Shown here: piece by piece, positions 23,591 to 31,768 of the stretch | Position numbering within the stretch: the stretch's first letter is position 1 | How the letters are laid out: every line of letters starts with the position of its first letter | Assembly: GCA_026418275.1 (NCBI GenBank) | Contig: JAOABQ010000077.1 | Coordinates: forward strand, 182,507 to 246,506 | Origin: Clostridia bacterium | GTDB taxonomy: Bacteria > Bacillota > Clostridia > Acetivibrionales > DSM-2933 | Length of the DNA: 64,000 bases | Direction of reading: 5' to 3' | Translations under genes and position numbers: made by a program | Notes under the pieces: generated by a model | Databases searched by the model: none | Seen by the model: the letters and a program-made list of their open reading frames with translations, nothing else | What the model was told of the DNA's origin: nothing

Positions 23591-24316
23591 ATGGAAAAAG
23601 TTCTTGAAGTAAAAGGGCTCACGAAAATATTTAAAAACGGCCGAGGAATAAAGGATTTAAGCTTTGATATATATAAGGGTGAAATTTTCGGGTTATTAGG
23701 TCCCAATGGTGCAGGTAAAACCACCGCCATGAAGATTATTTCGGGGCTAATGAAACCCAATAAAGGGGAAATTAAAGTCTTTGACAAAGATCTCTTTACA
23801 AACTTTGAACAATGTATGCAAAAAATGGGGTTCATTATCGAAACCGTTGAAGCACACCAATTCATGAGTGCTTACAAAAACCTCCGGCTCGCTTCACGGT
23901 TCTATGAAAACATCACAGATTCAAGAATTGAAGAGGTTTTGGAGTTGGTAGGCCTTACATCCTACAAAAAAGAAAAAGTGGCCAATTTCTCACTGGGCAT
24001 GAAGCAAAGGCTGGGACTTGCAATGGCCATGCTCTCCCGACCCGATCTTCTGATATTGGATGAACCCTCCAACGGACTTGATATCGAAGGAATCATTGAA
24101 ATCCGGGAAGCCATTCTCAAGCTGGCACAAAACCAGCACACCTCCTTTATTATTTCCAGCCACTTGGCCCATGAAATCGAGGTCACAGCAACCAGGATCG
24201 GAATCATCATAGACGGCCAACTCATTGCTACAGGTAATATGAAAGAAATCACAAAGGAAGGGCAAACTCTGGAGGACTTCTATATCAAGCATCAAAAGAA
24301 CAAGAAAGGGGCTTAA
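23591..24316 (+). CDS. ABC transporter ATP-binding protein, BcrA-like
   Basis: The 241-aa ATPase has Walker A GPNGAGKTT at about 37-45, the signature FSLGMKQRLGLA, Walker B LLILDEPSNGLD and the H-loop in IISSHLAHEIE. IIETVEAHQFMSAYKNL and the FSLGMKQRLG signature are typical of the bacitracin/lantibiotic-export class (BcrA, LanF). It starts a four-gene operon with a permease, histidine kinase and response regulator. That arrangement in Firmicutes usually senses and expels cell-wall-active peptides; the specific ligand is inferred. Confidence 0.9.
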   Translation: MEKVLEVKGLTKIFKNGRGIKDLSFDIYKGEIFGLLGPNGAGKTTAMKIISGLMKPNKGEIKVFDKDLFTNFEQCMQKMGFIIETVEAHQFMSAYKNLRLASRFYENITDSRIEEVLELVGLTSYKKEKVANFSLGMKQRLGLAMAMLSRPDLLILDEPSNGLDIEGIIEIREAILKLAQNQHTSFIISSHLAHEIEVTATRIGIIIDGQLIATGNMKEITKEGQTLEDFYIKHQKNKKGA

Positions 24317-24318
24317 CC

Positions 24319-25071
24319 ATGAAAAGTTTTTATGCGGGTATTTTAAGTGAAACAGATAAAATTTTTGGTCGAAAGAAAACACCTGCCATCCTAATCCTAT
24401 CCACTTTAATCACCCTACTCACCTGGATTCTCATCTATTATTTAAAAGTGGATACCGGGCTATGGGTGATTCAGGGAGAGGACTACCCCATTAAGGCACT
24501 AGGCATATTTGCAGGTTTTATTCTTCCACTCTTTGTCAGTATGATTACCATCGATTTATTTTCGGAGGAATATACCAAAGGTACCATAAAAGTTGCACTG
24601 CTGAGGCCCATCGCACGATATAAAATCTACCTGGCAAAAATTGTTGCTGTAGGCATTTATATTGCTGCAAACTTACTCCTTATCTTTATTACATCCAGTA
24701 TTGCATCCTTGTTTTTAGGTGTTGGAGACCATCTTGCAGCAAGCACACTTCAGAATTTGGCGGCTTATATTATGGCCCTATTCCCGCTGCTTTTGGTCGC
24801 TGTTATTTCTTCCTTTGTCTCCCAGTTTTTCAAAAGCGGAAGCGGGGCCCTCGCAGCAATGGTACTTATTTACTTTATTTTAAAATTAAGCCCCCTGCTG
24901 CTTCCCGCACTTTCTACATTTTCTCCCCTGGCAGCCTTTGATTTTTATTCCTTATGGACAGGAAGTACTCTTTCCCCTGGTAATATATTTCTCATGTTTA
25001 TGTTTATGCTGTCCTATTATATAATATTTTTAGCACCTGGAATTTACTTGTTTGACAAAAAGGATTTTTAA
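24319..25071 (+). CDS. ABC-2 family permease, BcrB-like
   Basis: The 250-aa hydrophobic protein has about six membrane segments, and after the second the sequence DLFSEEYTKGTIKVALLRP, typical of antibiotic-peptide exporter permeases. It starts 2 bp after the ATPase stop with AAAGGGG upstream. It should form the exporter membrane unit with that ATPase. Confidence 0.88.
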   Translation: MKSFYAGILSETDKIFGRKKTPAILILSTLITLLTWILIYYLKVDTGLWVIQGEDYPIKALGIFAGFILPLFVSMITIDLFSEEYTKGTIKVALLRPIARYKIYLAKIVAVGIYIAANLLLIFITSSIASLFLGVGDHLAASTLQNLAAYIMALFPLLLVAVISSFVSQFFKSGSGALAAMVLIYFILKLSPLLLPALSTFSPLAAFDFYSLWTGSTLSPGNIFLMFMFMLSYYIIFLAPGIYLFDKKDF

Positions 25072-25092
25072 AGAGTATCCGGAGGCGTTTTC

Positions 25093-26571
25093 ATGTCAAT
25101 TAAATTAAAGCTGGTTTTATCCAATATATTGATGATTTTTATTCCGGTCATATTATCGGTTTTTATTGCCATTGGGCTTTTAGGCTATTTTATCAACCAC
25201 AGTCCCTTCAAAATCCATCCCAAACAATTGAGGGAAATAGCCGAAAAAGCACCCAAAACCTTTTTAGAGGTCCGGGACACCCTTAAAAACAGCCCCGATA
25301 AATTCCGGGATAAGGAATATCTAAAAAGTCTGGAAGGCCAGTTGAGCCTTTACAATACAGGAATCATGGTTAAAAAGGAAAATGATTTCATCCATACCTC
25401 TCCATTTTTAGATAGTGAGGAAATATACCAAAAGATTCTTGAAGCCTTTCGTGAGGAAGATGACAAAAGCTCCGGCCATTTTATTATGAAAAATAAAGCT
25501 TACCATGTCATAGCCTATGACACTTATTTTAGCGATAAAACCCCTGGAACCCTCTATCTCATAACAGATGTTGCACCTATCGGATGGTTTGCAAAAAAGT
25601 ATTTCTCCACGCTGTTTTGGGTCATCATCATTATTGTTGCCCTCACCAACGGAATTCTTACTTTTTTTGTTTCCAGGTCCATCCTAAAACCCCTAAAGCA
25701 TCTTGAGTATGGGACAGTCCAAATAAAGGATGGTAATTTGAACTTCAAAATCCCTTGCCAATCAAGGGATGAAATCGGCAGGGTGTGCATTGCTTTTGAG
25801 GAAATGCGGAAAAAGCTGAAGGAGTCCATTGAAATGCAGCTAAAATATGAGGAAGACCGGAAGGAATTAGTCTCCAACATTTCCCACGACTTAAAAACAC
25901 CTATTACTTCAATTAAAGGCTACGTAATAGGCATTTTGGACGGCGTGGCGGATACACCTGAAAAGCTTGAGAAATATGCCAAAACCATCTACCATAAAGC
26001 TTCAGATATTGATAAGCTCATTGACGACCTCTTTTTATTCTCAAAACTGGATCTTAAAAAAGTACCTTTTAACTTTGAACCTGTAAATCTACAAAACTTT
26101 TTTTCAGACTGCATAGACGAGCTTAGTATGGAAATGCCTAAGAAAGGAATCGATCTTCACTTTGAACCTCTTAACAATCCAGGTATAGAAGTAGTTATCG
26201 ATAAGGAAAAGCTAAAGAGGGTTATCACCAATATTGCCGACAATGCAGAAAAGTTTATGGATAAGGAATCTAAAAGGTTGACCATCAAACTTTATGAAGA
26301 GCCCGAAACAGTTACTGTTGAAATCCGGGATAACGGAATGGGAATAAACCAGGACGAACTTTCCCATATTTTTGACCGTTTTTACAGAGCAGACAACTCC
26401 AGAAATTCCTCCACAGGGGGTACGGGGCTTGGGCTTGCCATTGCCAAACAAATTATTGAGGGCCATGGAGGGAAAATATTTGCCCAAAGTGAACCTAACG
26501 ATTATACAAGCATCTTCTTTACCTTAAGGAAGTATAAACCTGAACAACAAGTCTCCGGAGGCAGCGTATGA
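25093..26571 (+). CDS. Sensor histidine kinase (HAMP-HisKA-HATPase)
   Basis: The 492-aa protein has membrane segments at about 10-34 and 172-195 enclosing a 135-residue extracytoplasmic sensor. A HAMP domain spans about 195-250. The HisKA motif SNISHDLKTPITSIKGY carries phospho-acceptor H265. The ATPase domain has an N box near ITNIADNAEKF and G boxes DNGMGI and GTGLGLAIAK. CCGGAGG precedes the ATG. Its last codons overlap the response-regulator start (ATGA). The large external loop differs from the very short loops of BceS kinases, so direct ligand sensing is possible. Confidence 0.93.
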   Translation: MSIKLKLVLSNILMIFIPVILSVFIAIGLLGYFINHSPFKIHPKQLREIAEKAPKTFLEVRDTLKNSPDKFRDKEYLKSLEGQLSLYNTGIMVKKENDFIHTSPFLDSEEIYQKILEAFREEDDKSSGHFIMKNKAYHVIAYDTYFSDKTPGTLYLITDVAPIGWFAKKYFSTLFWVIIIIVALTNGILTFFVSRSILKPLKHLEYGTVQIKDGNLNFKIPCQSRDEIGRVCIAFEEMRKKLKESIEMQLKYEEDRKELVSNISHDLKTPITSIKGYVIGILDGVADTPEKLEKYAKTIYHKASDIDKLIDDLFLFSKLDLKKVPFNFEPVNLQNFFSDCIDELSMEMPKKGIDLHFEPLNNPGIEVVIDKEKLKRVITNIADNAEKFMDKESKRLTIKLYEEPETVTVEIRDNGMGINQDELSHIFDRFYRADNSRNSSTGGTGLGLAIAKQIIEGHGGKIFAQSEPNDYTSIFFTLRKYKPEQQVSGGSV

Positions 26572-27257
26572 AAAAAATACTTATCATTGAAGACGAACTC
26601 AGTATAGCAGAATTGGAGAGGGATTACCTTGAAATTAACGGATATGCCGTTGAGATAGCAAAGGATGGGGAAACCGGCCTTAAAAAAGCCAAAAGCGGTT
26701 ATTTTGATCTTATTCTCCTGGATTTAATGCTTCCAAAAGTGGATGGCTTTGAAATCTGCCGTCAGATCCGGAATGAAATCAACATTCCCATTTTAATGGT
26801 TTCCGCAAGAAAAGAGGATATTGACAAGATTAGAGGCCTGGGACTTGGAGCAGATGACTATATTACCAAACCCTTCAATCCGGGAGAACTCGTGGCAAGA
26901 GTGAAAGCCCATTTAGCCCGTTTTGAAAGGCTGGTCGGAAAAGCCAAGCCTCAAAGTGAAATAATCCATGTCCGGGGCATAAGTATAGATAAACATGCCA
27001 GACGGGTCTATGTGAATAATTCAGAAGTCATACTTACTACCAAAGAATTTGACCTTCTTCTCTTTTTAGTCCAAAATCCCAACCGGGTCTTCAGCAAGGA
27101 GGAGCTTTTCGATAAAATATGGGGTATGGATTCTGTCGGCGAAATCGCCACGGTGACTGTCCATATCGGAAAAATAAGAGAAAAAATAGAGATGGATACT
27201 TCCAACCCACAGTATATTGAAACCATATGGGGAGCCGGTTACCGGTTTAAGGTATAA
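26568..27257 (+). CDS. OmpR-family response regulator
   Basis: The 229-aa regulator has a receiver domain with acidic residues E8, D9 and phospho-acceptor D52 in LILLDLMLP, and the conserved Lys in ITKPFNPGEL. A winged-helix DNA-binding domain follows (residues about 130-229), ending YIETIWGAGYRFKV. It overlaps the kinase gene by 4 bp. It most likely controls the exporter operon in which it sits; the operator was not identified. Confidence 0.95.
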   Translation: MKKILIIEDELSIAELERDYLEINGYAVEIAKDGETGLKKAKSGYFDLILLDLMLPKVDGFEICRQIRNEINIPILMVSARKEDIDKIRGLGLGADDYITKPFNPGELVARVKAHLARFERLVGKAKPQSEIIHVRGISIDKHARRVYVNNSEVILTTKEFDLLLFLVQNPNRVFSKEELFDKIWGMDSVGEIATVTVHIGKIREKIEMDTSNPQYIETIWGAGYRFKV

Positions 27258-27283
27258 AAAAGGGGGCAGTTTTTAACCGCCCC
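27255..27283 (-). terminator. Terminator for the secreted protein gene at 27306
   Basis: Read on the minus strand, GGGGCGGTT pairs with AACTGCCCC (one mismatch) and is followed by CTTTTTTAT. It lies directly after the response-regulator stop codon and 23 bp beyond the end of the minus-strand gene. Confidence 0.7.
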
Positions 27284-27305
27284 ATCAACTCAATCGCTTT
27301 ATGGT

Positions 27306-27836
27306 TTAGTAATCAAAGCGGCTTCCGATGTAACCGCTGAAATGCCATGTATTATCGTTGGAATAAAATTTGAAGTAATTACCGGGGGTACTGCTCAATC
27401 CGTAGAACTTGCCCGGTATTCCCGAAGCAACTACCGTTCCGTTTTTCTTGATATCAAATATGCCGTCGATATAATCATCATCACAATTTCCCACAGCAAC
27501 CAGCTGGAACTCGTAGAATAACTTCATGGTTGCATCCGGAATGGTCAGTTTTGCATTTGCAAAGCCATATCTTGTTTTATCCTGCCAGCTTATATTGCAA
27601 TAACCGTTAACCAGTTTGTAGGCGGCCCCTGTTTGTCCGTCTGTCAGGTACAGGGGTTTTGTAACGTTTATATTATGTACGCTTGTTGAAGGAGCAATGG
27701 TCGGAAGAGGAACAATGATGTCGTCGGTAATACTGCTTACAGGCTCAGCAGGCTTCGAATAGGCCGTGCTAACCGCAAAAACACTTACAACCACCATCAT
27801 GAGTGCTAAAAGCATAAACATGTTTTTCTTAAACAT
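27306..27836 (-). CDS. Small secreted protein of unknown function, 176 aa
   Basis: I choose the ATG at 27836 because AAGGAGGAAT lies 6 nt upstream; an in-frame ATG 13 codons earlier has no such site. A signal peptide (1-28, ending STAYS) is followed by a short Pro/Ser-rich stretch. A soluble domain of about 120 residues then carries many aromatic and Gly residues (NISWQDKTRYGFANAKL, GNYFKFYSNDNTWHFSGYIG). It looks beta-rich. I know no family. It converges on the exporter/two-component operon and ends at a shared hairpin. Confidence 0.7.
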   Translation of the reverse strand: MFKKNMFMLLALMMVVVSVFAVSTAYSKPAEPVSSITDDIIVPLPTIAPSTSVHNINVTKPLYLTDGQTGAAYKLVNGYCNISWQDKTRYGFANAKLTIPDATMKLFYEFQLVAVGNCDDDYIDGIFDIKKNGTVVASGIPGKFYGLSSTPGNYFKFYSNDNTWHFSGYIGSRFDY

Positions 27837-27957
27837 TCTGTATTCCTCCTTATGATTTGATATTCTCATAACCATTCTACATTATTTCCCAAATTATTAA
27901 TATATTCCTTTTTAAGTTTTTTATGTTTATTTCAGACAATTTTACTTGTTTTCATTC

Positions 27958-28233
27958 CTAATTAAAGGGGCAGCGTTCCTGCAGGCTGTCCACAATGGGA
28001 AGGAGTCCCTCCCTGATAATTTGTGCCATCCGTAAAAGCCGCTTTAGGTTATACTCCTTTATAAATTCACTAATCAGTATATTTACTTTTTTTATATTTT
28101 GTTCATCCAAGCCGGGCATCAACTTTTCAACCGCAGTCCCCAGCCCTTCAAGTACATTACTTATATCACCATCCTCCAAGACTCTGATTACGTCTTCCAA
28201 CTCGCCCTTAATCTTTTCAAATTCTACATTCAC
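27958..28233 (-). CDS. Small helical cytoplasmic protein of unknown function, about 91 aa
   Basis: The frame can start at ATG 28293 (111 aa) or GTG 28233 (91 aa). I prefer the GTG because AAAGGGG lies 7 nt before it and the extra 20 residues look unlike the rest. The protein is mostly charged amphipathic helix (VEFEKIKGELEDVIRVLEDG, LKRLLRMAQIIREGLL) with no signal or membrane segment. I recognise no family. No terminator is clear downstream. Confidence 0.55.
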   Translation of the reverse strand: MNVEFEKIKGELEDVIRVLEDGDISNVLEGLGTAVEKLMPGLDEQNIKKVNILISEFIKEYNLKRLLRMAQIIREGLLPIVDSLQERCPFN

Positions 28234-28363
28234 GTAAGTACCCCTTTCACTCTTTAAAGGACTTAGAAAAGCAGTTTCTTCTTCTCTTAGCATTATATCA
28301 TGTTCCCCTTTAAGTGATCACTTATTTTTAAACTCCTGCAAATTGAAGCGGATTACTATCACA

Positions 28364-28466
28364 GGTCCGTTTTATAGTAATTTACAAATAATTAATTTAT
28401 GATTATGATTTGAAAAGTAAGGGAAAGACTATTATTGCGCAACGGTTCGTTTTATAGAATTTATTA
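28364..28466 (+). promoter_or_regulatory. Paired direct repeats upstream of ABC exporter gene
   Basis: GGTCCGTTTTATAGTAATTT at 28364 and GGTTCGTTTTATAGAATTTA at 28444 are closely similar 20-bp sequences exactly 80 bp apart, ending 17 bp before the ATPase start. They could be operator sites or duplicated promoter elements. Only the repetition is seen; the role is inference. Confidence 0.35.
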
Positions 28467-28482
28467 AAAATCTGAGGTAACC

Positions 28483-29397
28483 ATGATGAATAAACCAGTA
28501 CTGGAACTCATTAATCTAAAAAAAAGCATTAAAGGCAGGGAAATCATTAAAGGTCTAAACTTAACCCTTAATTCTTCTCAAGTTTACGGTTTCCTTGGCC
28601 CAAACGGAGCAGGCAAAACAACTACCTTAAGGATGATTGTGGGACTGATCCGTCCTACATCGGGAAGCGTCAATATTTGCGGCTACTCCATATCAAAGAA
28701 TTATGTGAAAGCCATTTCCAACATAGGGTGCATTATTGAAAATCCCGAAATGTACAAGTTTTTATCCGGCCTGGACAACCTTCAGATGATACAAGTCATG
28801 GAAAAGAACATATCCAATGCCAGGGTGGATGAAGTGATTGAATTCGTAGGCCTTAAAAACAGGGTTAAAGACAAGGTGGCAACCTATTCCCTGGGAATGA
28901 AGCAGCGGCTGGGTATTGCCCAGGCAATCCTGAAAAAGCCCAGGCTTTTAATTCTGGACGAGCCGACAAACGGCTTGGACCCGGCAGGGATCAATGAATT
29001 TAGGAAGCTGGTACGGCACCTGGCAGCGGAGGAAAACATGACCGTCTTTGTCTCAAGCCACTTGCTTTCGGAAGTACAGATGATGTGTGACCAAGTGGCC
29101 ATCATTAAGCAGGGGCTGATTGTGAAAACAGCGGATATCAAGGAATTCACCCGGGAGGAATGGGTGGTGTGGGAAATGGATGACCCTCAAAAAGCTTTGG
29201 AAATTATGAAGGAAAAGTTTAACCTAAACGGAAGGGTTGAAAATGAGAGTCTCCAATCCACCGCCCCCAATACACTGGTGCCCGATATCAATAAAGCTTT
29301 TATAGAGTCAGGGTTAAAGGTAAAGTTTGTAGGTAAAAGACAAAAATCATTGGAAGAACTATTTCTTGAGATAACAGAGGGTGATATTATTGCTTAA
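28483..29397 (+). CDS. ABC transporter ATP-binding protein, BcrA-like
   Basis: The 304-aa ATPase shows Walker A GPNGAGKTT at about 39-47, the signature YSLGMKQRLGIA, Walker B LLILDEPTNGLD and the H-loop in FVSSHLLSEVQ. A C-terminal extension of about 80 residues follows. It is clearly related to the ATPase at 23591 (both have ENPE/ETVE then YKFL/HQFM after the Q-loop) but with a longer tail. GAGG precedes tandem ATG codons; either could start. Permease and SGNH hydrolase genes follow closely. Confidence 0.9.
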   Translation: MMNKPVLELINLKKSIKGREIIKGLNLTLNSSQVYGFLGPNGAGKTTTLRMIVGLIRPTSGSVNICGYSISKNYVKAISNIGCIIENPEMYKFLSGLDNLQMIQVMEKNISNARVDEVIEFVGLKNRVKDKVATYSLGMKQRLGIAQAILKKPRLLILDEPTNGLDPAGINEFRKLVRHLAAEENMTVFVSSHLLSEVQMMCDQVAIIKQGLIVKTADIKEFTREEWVVWEMDDPQKALEIMKEKFNLNGRVENESLQSTAPNTLVPDINKAFIESGLKVKFVGKRQKSLEELFLEITEGDIIA

Positions 29398-30394
29398 TTT
29401 AGTTGAAAATGAAGTCATAAAAATCGTGTATAAAAAAAGGCTGCTCATCATTATGGGAATTTTGCTGGTGCTTATTTCTCTTTTTGCTTATGGCGAAAAC
29501 TATACACTCAATAAGACCAAAAACGAGGTAGCCAAGAAATTCGGCATTGAAAACGCAGCAGATTGGAGAAAGCTTTCGGAGCAGCAGTTAAAAGACATTG
29601 AGAGAAGGCTTGAAAACCCTTATATGCCCGAAGAAAGCAAAGCTTCCTTAATGGTCCGGAAGGAACAGCTTCAATTTCACCTGGATAAAAACATTAATCC
29701 GGTCAATGAAAGCTCCGGCCGATTTACAACCAAGTTTATGGAACAGGCAGTCTTTCTCTTCCTACCCCTTTTAATCATCCTTCTTGCAGGGGATATCGTT
29801 TCATCCGAAACTACATCAGGTACTGTAAAAATCCTCCTTACCAAGCCGGTCCCCCGGTGGAGGATCCTTTTAAGCAAATTATTGGCACTCACCCTCTTAG
29901 AGATGGTTGTTGTACTCCTTATAGCCCTTTTATCCTTTGTTATTTCTCTGCTCTTCTTCAAATACAGCGGCTGGGACCGTCCGGTAATTACGGGTTTTAG
30001 TGTAGCAAACGGGAAGCTGGACGTTTCACATGTGAGGAATATACCCCAATGGCAGTATACCATTATGATTTACTCTTTAGGCTACTTTATATCCTTTGTA
30101 ATCGGCTGTCTCTCACTGATGGTTTCCGTTTTGGTCAGAAGTACTTCCGCTTCCATCGGAATTATGATGTCAACACTCATTGGAGGAAACTTTTTAAGCT
30201 TTTTCATATCCGACTGGAAACTTACCAGATACCTTTTTAATGTAAACCTAAGGCTTACAGACTACCTTTCAGGTAATTTTCAAGCTGTGGAAGGTCTAAG
30301 CCTTGCATTTTCGTCTTCGGTGCTGGCAATCTGGGCACTCGGTGCGCTTTTTGTAAGCTTTTGGACATTTACACGCCAGGATATTTTAGCATAA
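29390..30394 (+). CDS. ABC-2 family permease with large external loop
   Basis: I place the start at TTG 29390, 8 nt after GAGGG and overlapping the ATPase end; a GTG at 29381 in the same frame is the alternative. The protein of about 334 aa has one N-terminal membrane segment, a charged region of about 80 residues (AADWRKLSEQQLKDIERRLE), then about five more membrane segments. DIVSSETTSGTVKILLTKP is the ABC-2 permease motif. The N-terminal loop between helices 1 and 2 is longer than in BcrB-type permeases. Confidence 0.85.
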   Translation: MLNLVENEVIKIVYKKRLLIIMGILLVLISLFAYGENYTLNKTKNEVAKKFGIENAADWRKLSEQQLKDIERRLENPYMPEESKASLMVRKEQLQFHLDKNINPVNESSGRFTTKFMEQAVFLFLPLLIILLAGDIVSSETTSGTVKILLTKPVPRWRILLSKLLALTLLEMVVVLLIALLSFVISLLFFKYSGWDRPVITGFSVANGKLDVSHVRNIPQWQYTIMIYSLGYFISFVIGCLSLMVSVLVRSTSASIGIMMSTLIGGNFLSFFISDWKLTRYLFNVNLRLTDYLSGNFQAVEGLSLAFSSSVLAIWALGALFVSFWTFTRQDILA

Positions 30395-30408
30395 TGGAGG
30401 AGTTATTC

Positions 30409-31227
30409 ATGAAGAAAGCAATTTGGTTCCTTGTCCTTCTTTGTTTTGGAATAGGTTTTTCCGCCTTTCTTTACGGCTTTCCGAATTCTTTTCTTGTCAC
30501 CCAAAGCCATACGGTTGAGCCTGTCAAAGCAGAAGCTACTCCCATACCGACTCCAACCATTCTTCCCGGCAGTATTCCGCCTAATGCCAAAAAAGGAGAC
30601 TTTCATTTACTTGTTTTAGGTGACTCCCTTGCCCGCGGAACAGGGGACGAACAGGGTAAAGGGGTACATGGCTATCTATCCGGTATGGTCAAGGCAAACT
30701 ACAACCAAACCATTTCCGTCAACAATCAAGCCATTGATGGCCTACGCACCCAAGGGTTAATTGAAATGGTTCATACCCCCGGGTTTGAAAAAGTCCTCTC
30801 CAGCGCGGATATGATCTTTATCTCCATCGGTGGCAACGATGCAAGAACGCTGCAAAATGTATCAGGCCCGCAAAAGGAAACGTTGTTTCAGTCTCTTCAA
30901 AAGTCTTACCTGGACGGACTCAACAAGATATTGAAAAAAATCCGCGGCAGCAACAACCGGTGTCTCATCGTCTTTTTGGGACTTTACAACCTCAATTACC
31001 GGGAGGATATTGCAGAAAACTCAAGGCATCTCGCTGAATGGAATCTGGAAACCCAATCCCTGGTAGAAAAAGACCCTAAAGCTGTAGTGATTACCACCTC
31101 CGACCTTTTCCGGCTCAACATGATCCGGTATATGTCTCCCGACGGTCTCCATCCCAATACAAAGGGGTATGAGGCCATTGCAGGCAGGGCATTAAAAGTG
31201 CTGGAAGGAGTTTTTGAAGCTGTGTGA
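30409..31227 (+). CDS. Exported SGNH/GDSL hydrolase
   Basis: The ATG at 30409 has GGAGG 8 nt upstream and directly precedes a membrane/signal segment (KKAIWFLVLLCFGIGF); upstream ATGs in the same frame lack this. Of 272 aa, about 25-62 is a Thr/Pro-containing linker. The hydrolase domain has the nucleophile S73 in VLGDSLARG, N143 in IGGNDA, and D245 and H248 in SPDGLHPNT. The order fits the SGNH family of esterases and lipases such as TesA and YpmR. It probably acts on ester groups of cell-wall or extracellular polymers. It begins 14 bp after the permease stop, so it is likely co-transcribed with the exporter. Confidence 0.87.
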   Translation: MKKAIWFLVLLCFGIGFSAFLYGFPNSFLVTQSHTVEPVKAEATPIPTPTILPGSIPPNAKKGDFHLLVLGDSLARGTGDEQGKGVHGYLSGMVKANYNQTISVNNQAIDGLRTQGLIEMVHTPGFEKVLSSADMIFISIGGNDARTLQNVSGPQKETLFQSLQKSYLDGLNKILKKIRGSNNRCLIVFLGLYNLNYREDIAENSRHLAEWNLETQSLVEKDPKAVVITTSDLFRLNMIRYMSPDGLHPNTKGYEAIAGRALKVLEGVFEAV

Positions 31228-31343
31228 AGGTAAGAGTTAAAGTCCAATACTTCATATTTCAAACGTCTATCGCTTTTGTTTCTTAGATGTATTAATTAAT
31301 GCTTTAAAATTTTATTTGACGGAATCTTATGAAGAATCATATA

Positions 31344-31373
31344 ATAGAAATAGCAGGATCCTGATATTTCTAT
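31344..31373. promoter_or_regulatory. 30-bp near-perfect palindrome downstream of SGNH gene
   Basis: ATAGAAATAGCAGGA is followed directly by TCCTGATATTTCTAT, its reverse complement with one mismatch. No T-run follows, so it is not a standard terminator. It could be a dimeric regulator site or a processing hairpin. Function unknown. Confidence 0.4.
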
Positions 31374-31392
31374 TGTGGCCGGAGCCATCAAA

Positions 31393-31422
31393 AAAGCACC
31401 CCGAAGTCTGCACACTTCGGGG
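31393..31422 (-). terminator. Terminator after the 40-aa peptide gene
   Basis: CCCCGAAGT and ACTTCGGGG form a perfect 9-bp stem with a 6-nt loop. On the minus strand it is followed by TGCTTTTTT; on the plus strand by TTTT. It lies 10 bp beyond the stop codon of the 40-aa gene and may also stop transcription from the SGNH operon. Confidence 0.8.
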
Positions 31423-31431
31423 TTTTGACTG

Positions 31432-31554
31432 TTAAAGCCTCTTAATAATTTCTACAATTAAGTAAATGATTGCACTAACCAATCCGATGATGCTTTTCCA
31501 GTCTACGGTCCTTAGCGGCTCGGAAGTTTTCGTCTTGCGACGTGCTGGAGCCAT
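31432..31554 (-). CDS. 40-aa single-pass membrane peptide
   Basis: The near-perfect ribosome binding site AAAGGAGGTGA lies 6 nt before the ATG at 31554. The peptide has a basic N-terminus (MAPARRKTKTSEPLRTVDWK) and a hydrophobic helix (SIIGLVSAIIYLIVEII) ending KRL. An extended -10 promoter upstream and a strong terminator downstream make it a self-contained gene. I do not recognise a family; its size and layout resemble small membrane regulators or type I toxin peptides. It lies beyond the terminator of the giant RHS operon, so it is unlikely to belong to it. Confidence 0.72.
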   Translation of the reverse strand: MAPARRKTKTSEPLRTVDWKSIIGLVSAIIYLIVEIIKRL

Positions 31555-31609
31555 CAAATTTCACCTCCTTTGGATTGGGAGGGCTCGGGCTGCTAAAGTC
31601 CATAATAGT

Positions 31610-31618
31610 ATTATACCA
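31610..31618 (-). promoter_or_regulatory. Extended -10 promoter of the 40-aa peptide gene
   Basis: On the minus strand TGGTATAAT gives a consensus TATAAT box with the TGn extension, about 55 nt upstream of the ATG at 31554. No good -35 box is seen at the standard distance, as is usual for extended -10 promoters. Confidence 0.5.
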
Positions 31619-31673
31619 AAAAATTACACAAAAGAACATATGTTCGATTAAAATTAAATTGGTAATTTAAGGA

Positions 31674-31719
31674 ATTAAAAAAAGGAATCAATAGAAATGT
31701 CATTTCTATTGATTCCTTT
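31674..31719 (-). terminator. Terminator of the RCC1/RHS giant operon
   Basis: AAAGGAATCAATAGAAAT and ATTTCTATTGATTCCTTT form a perfect 18-bp stem with a 3-nt loop, followed on the minus strand by a run of T. It lies about 50 bp after the stop codon of the subtilisin-RHS gene. Confidence 0.85.
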
Positions 31720-31768
31720 TACTAAACTAACTAAGTTATTCTGTTTCAGTGCTCTCCTTTAATCCGTA

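Noticed and set aside
31432..31554. The 40-aa peptide as immunity protein for the subtilisin-RHS protein
   Set aside because: A strong terminator and its own promoter separate it from the RHS operon, and it has no outer or cytoplasmic domain to bind a toxin.
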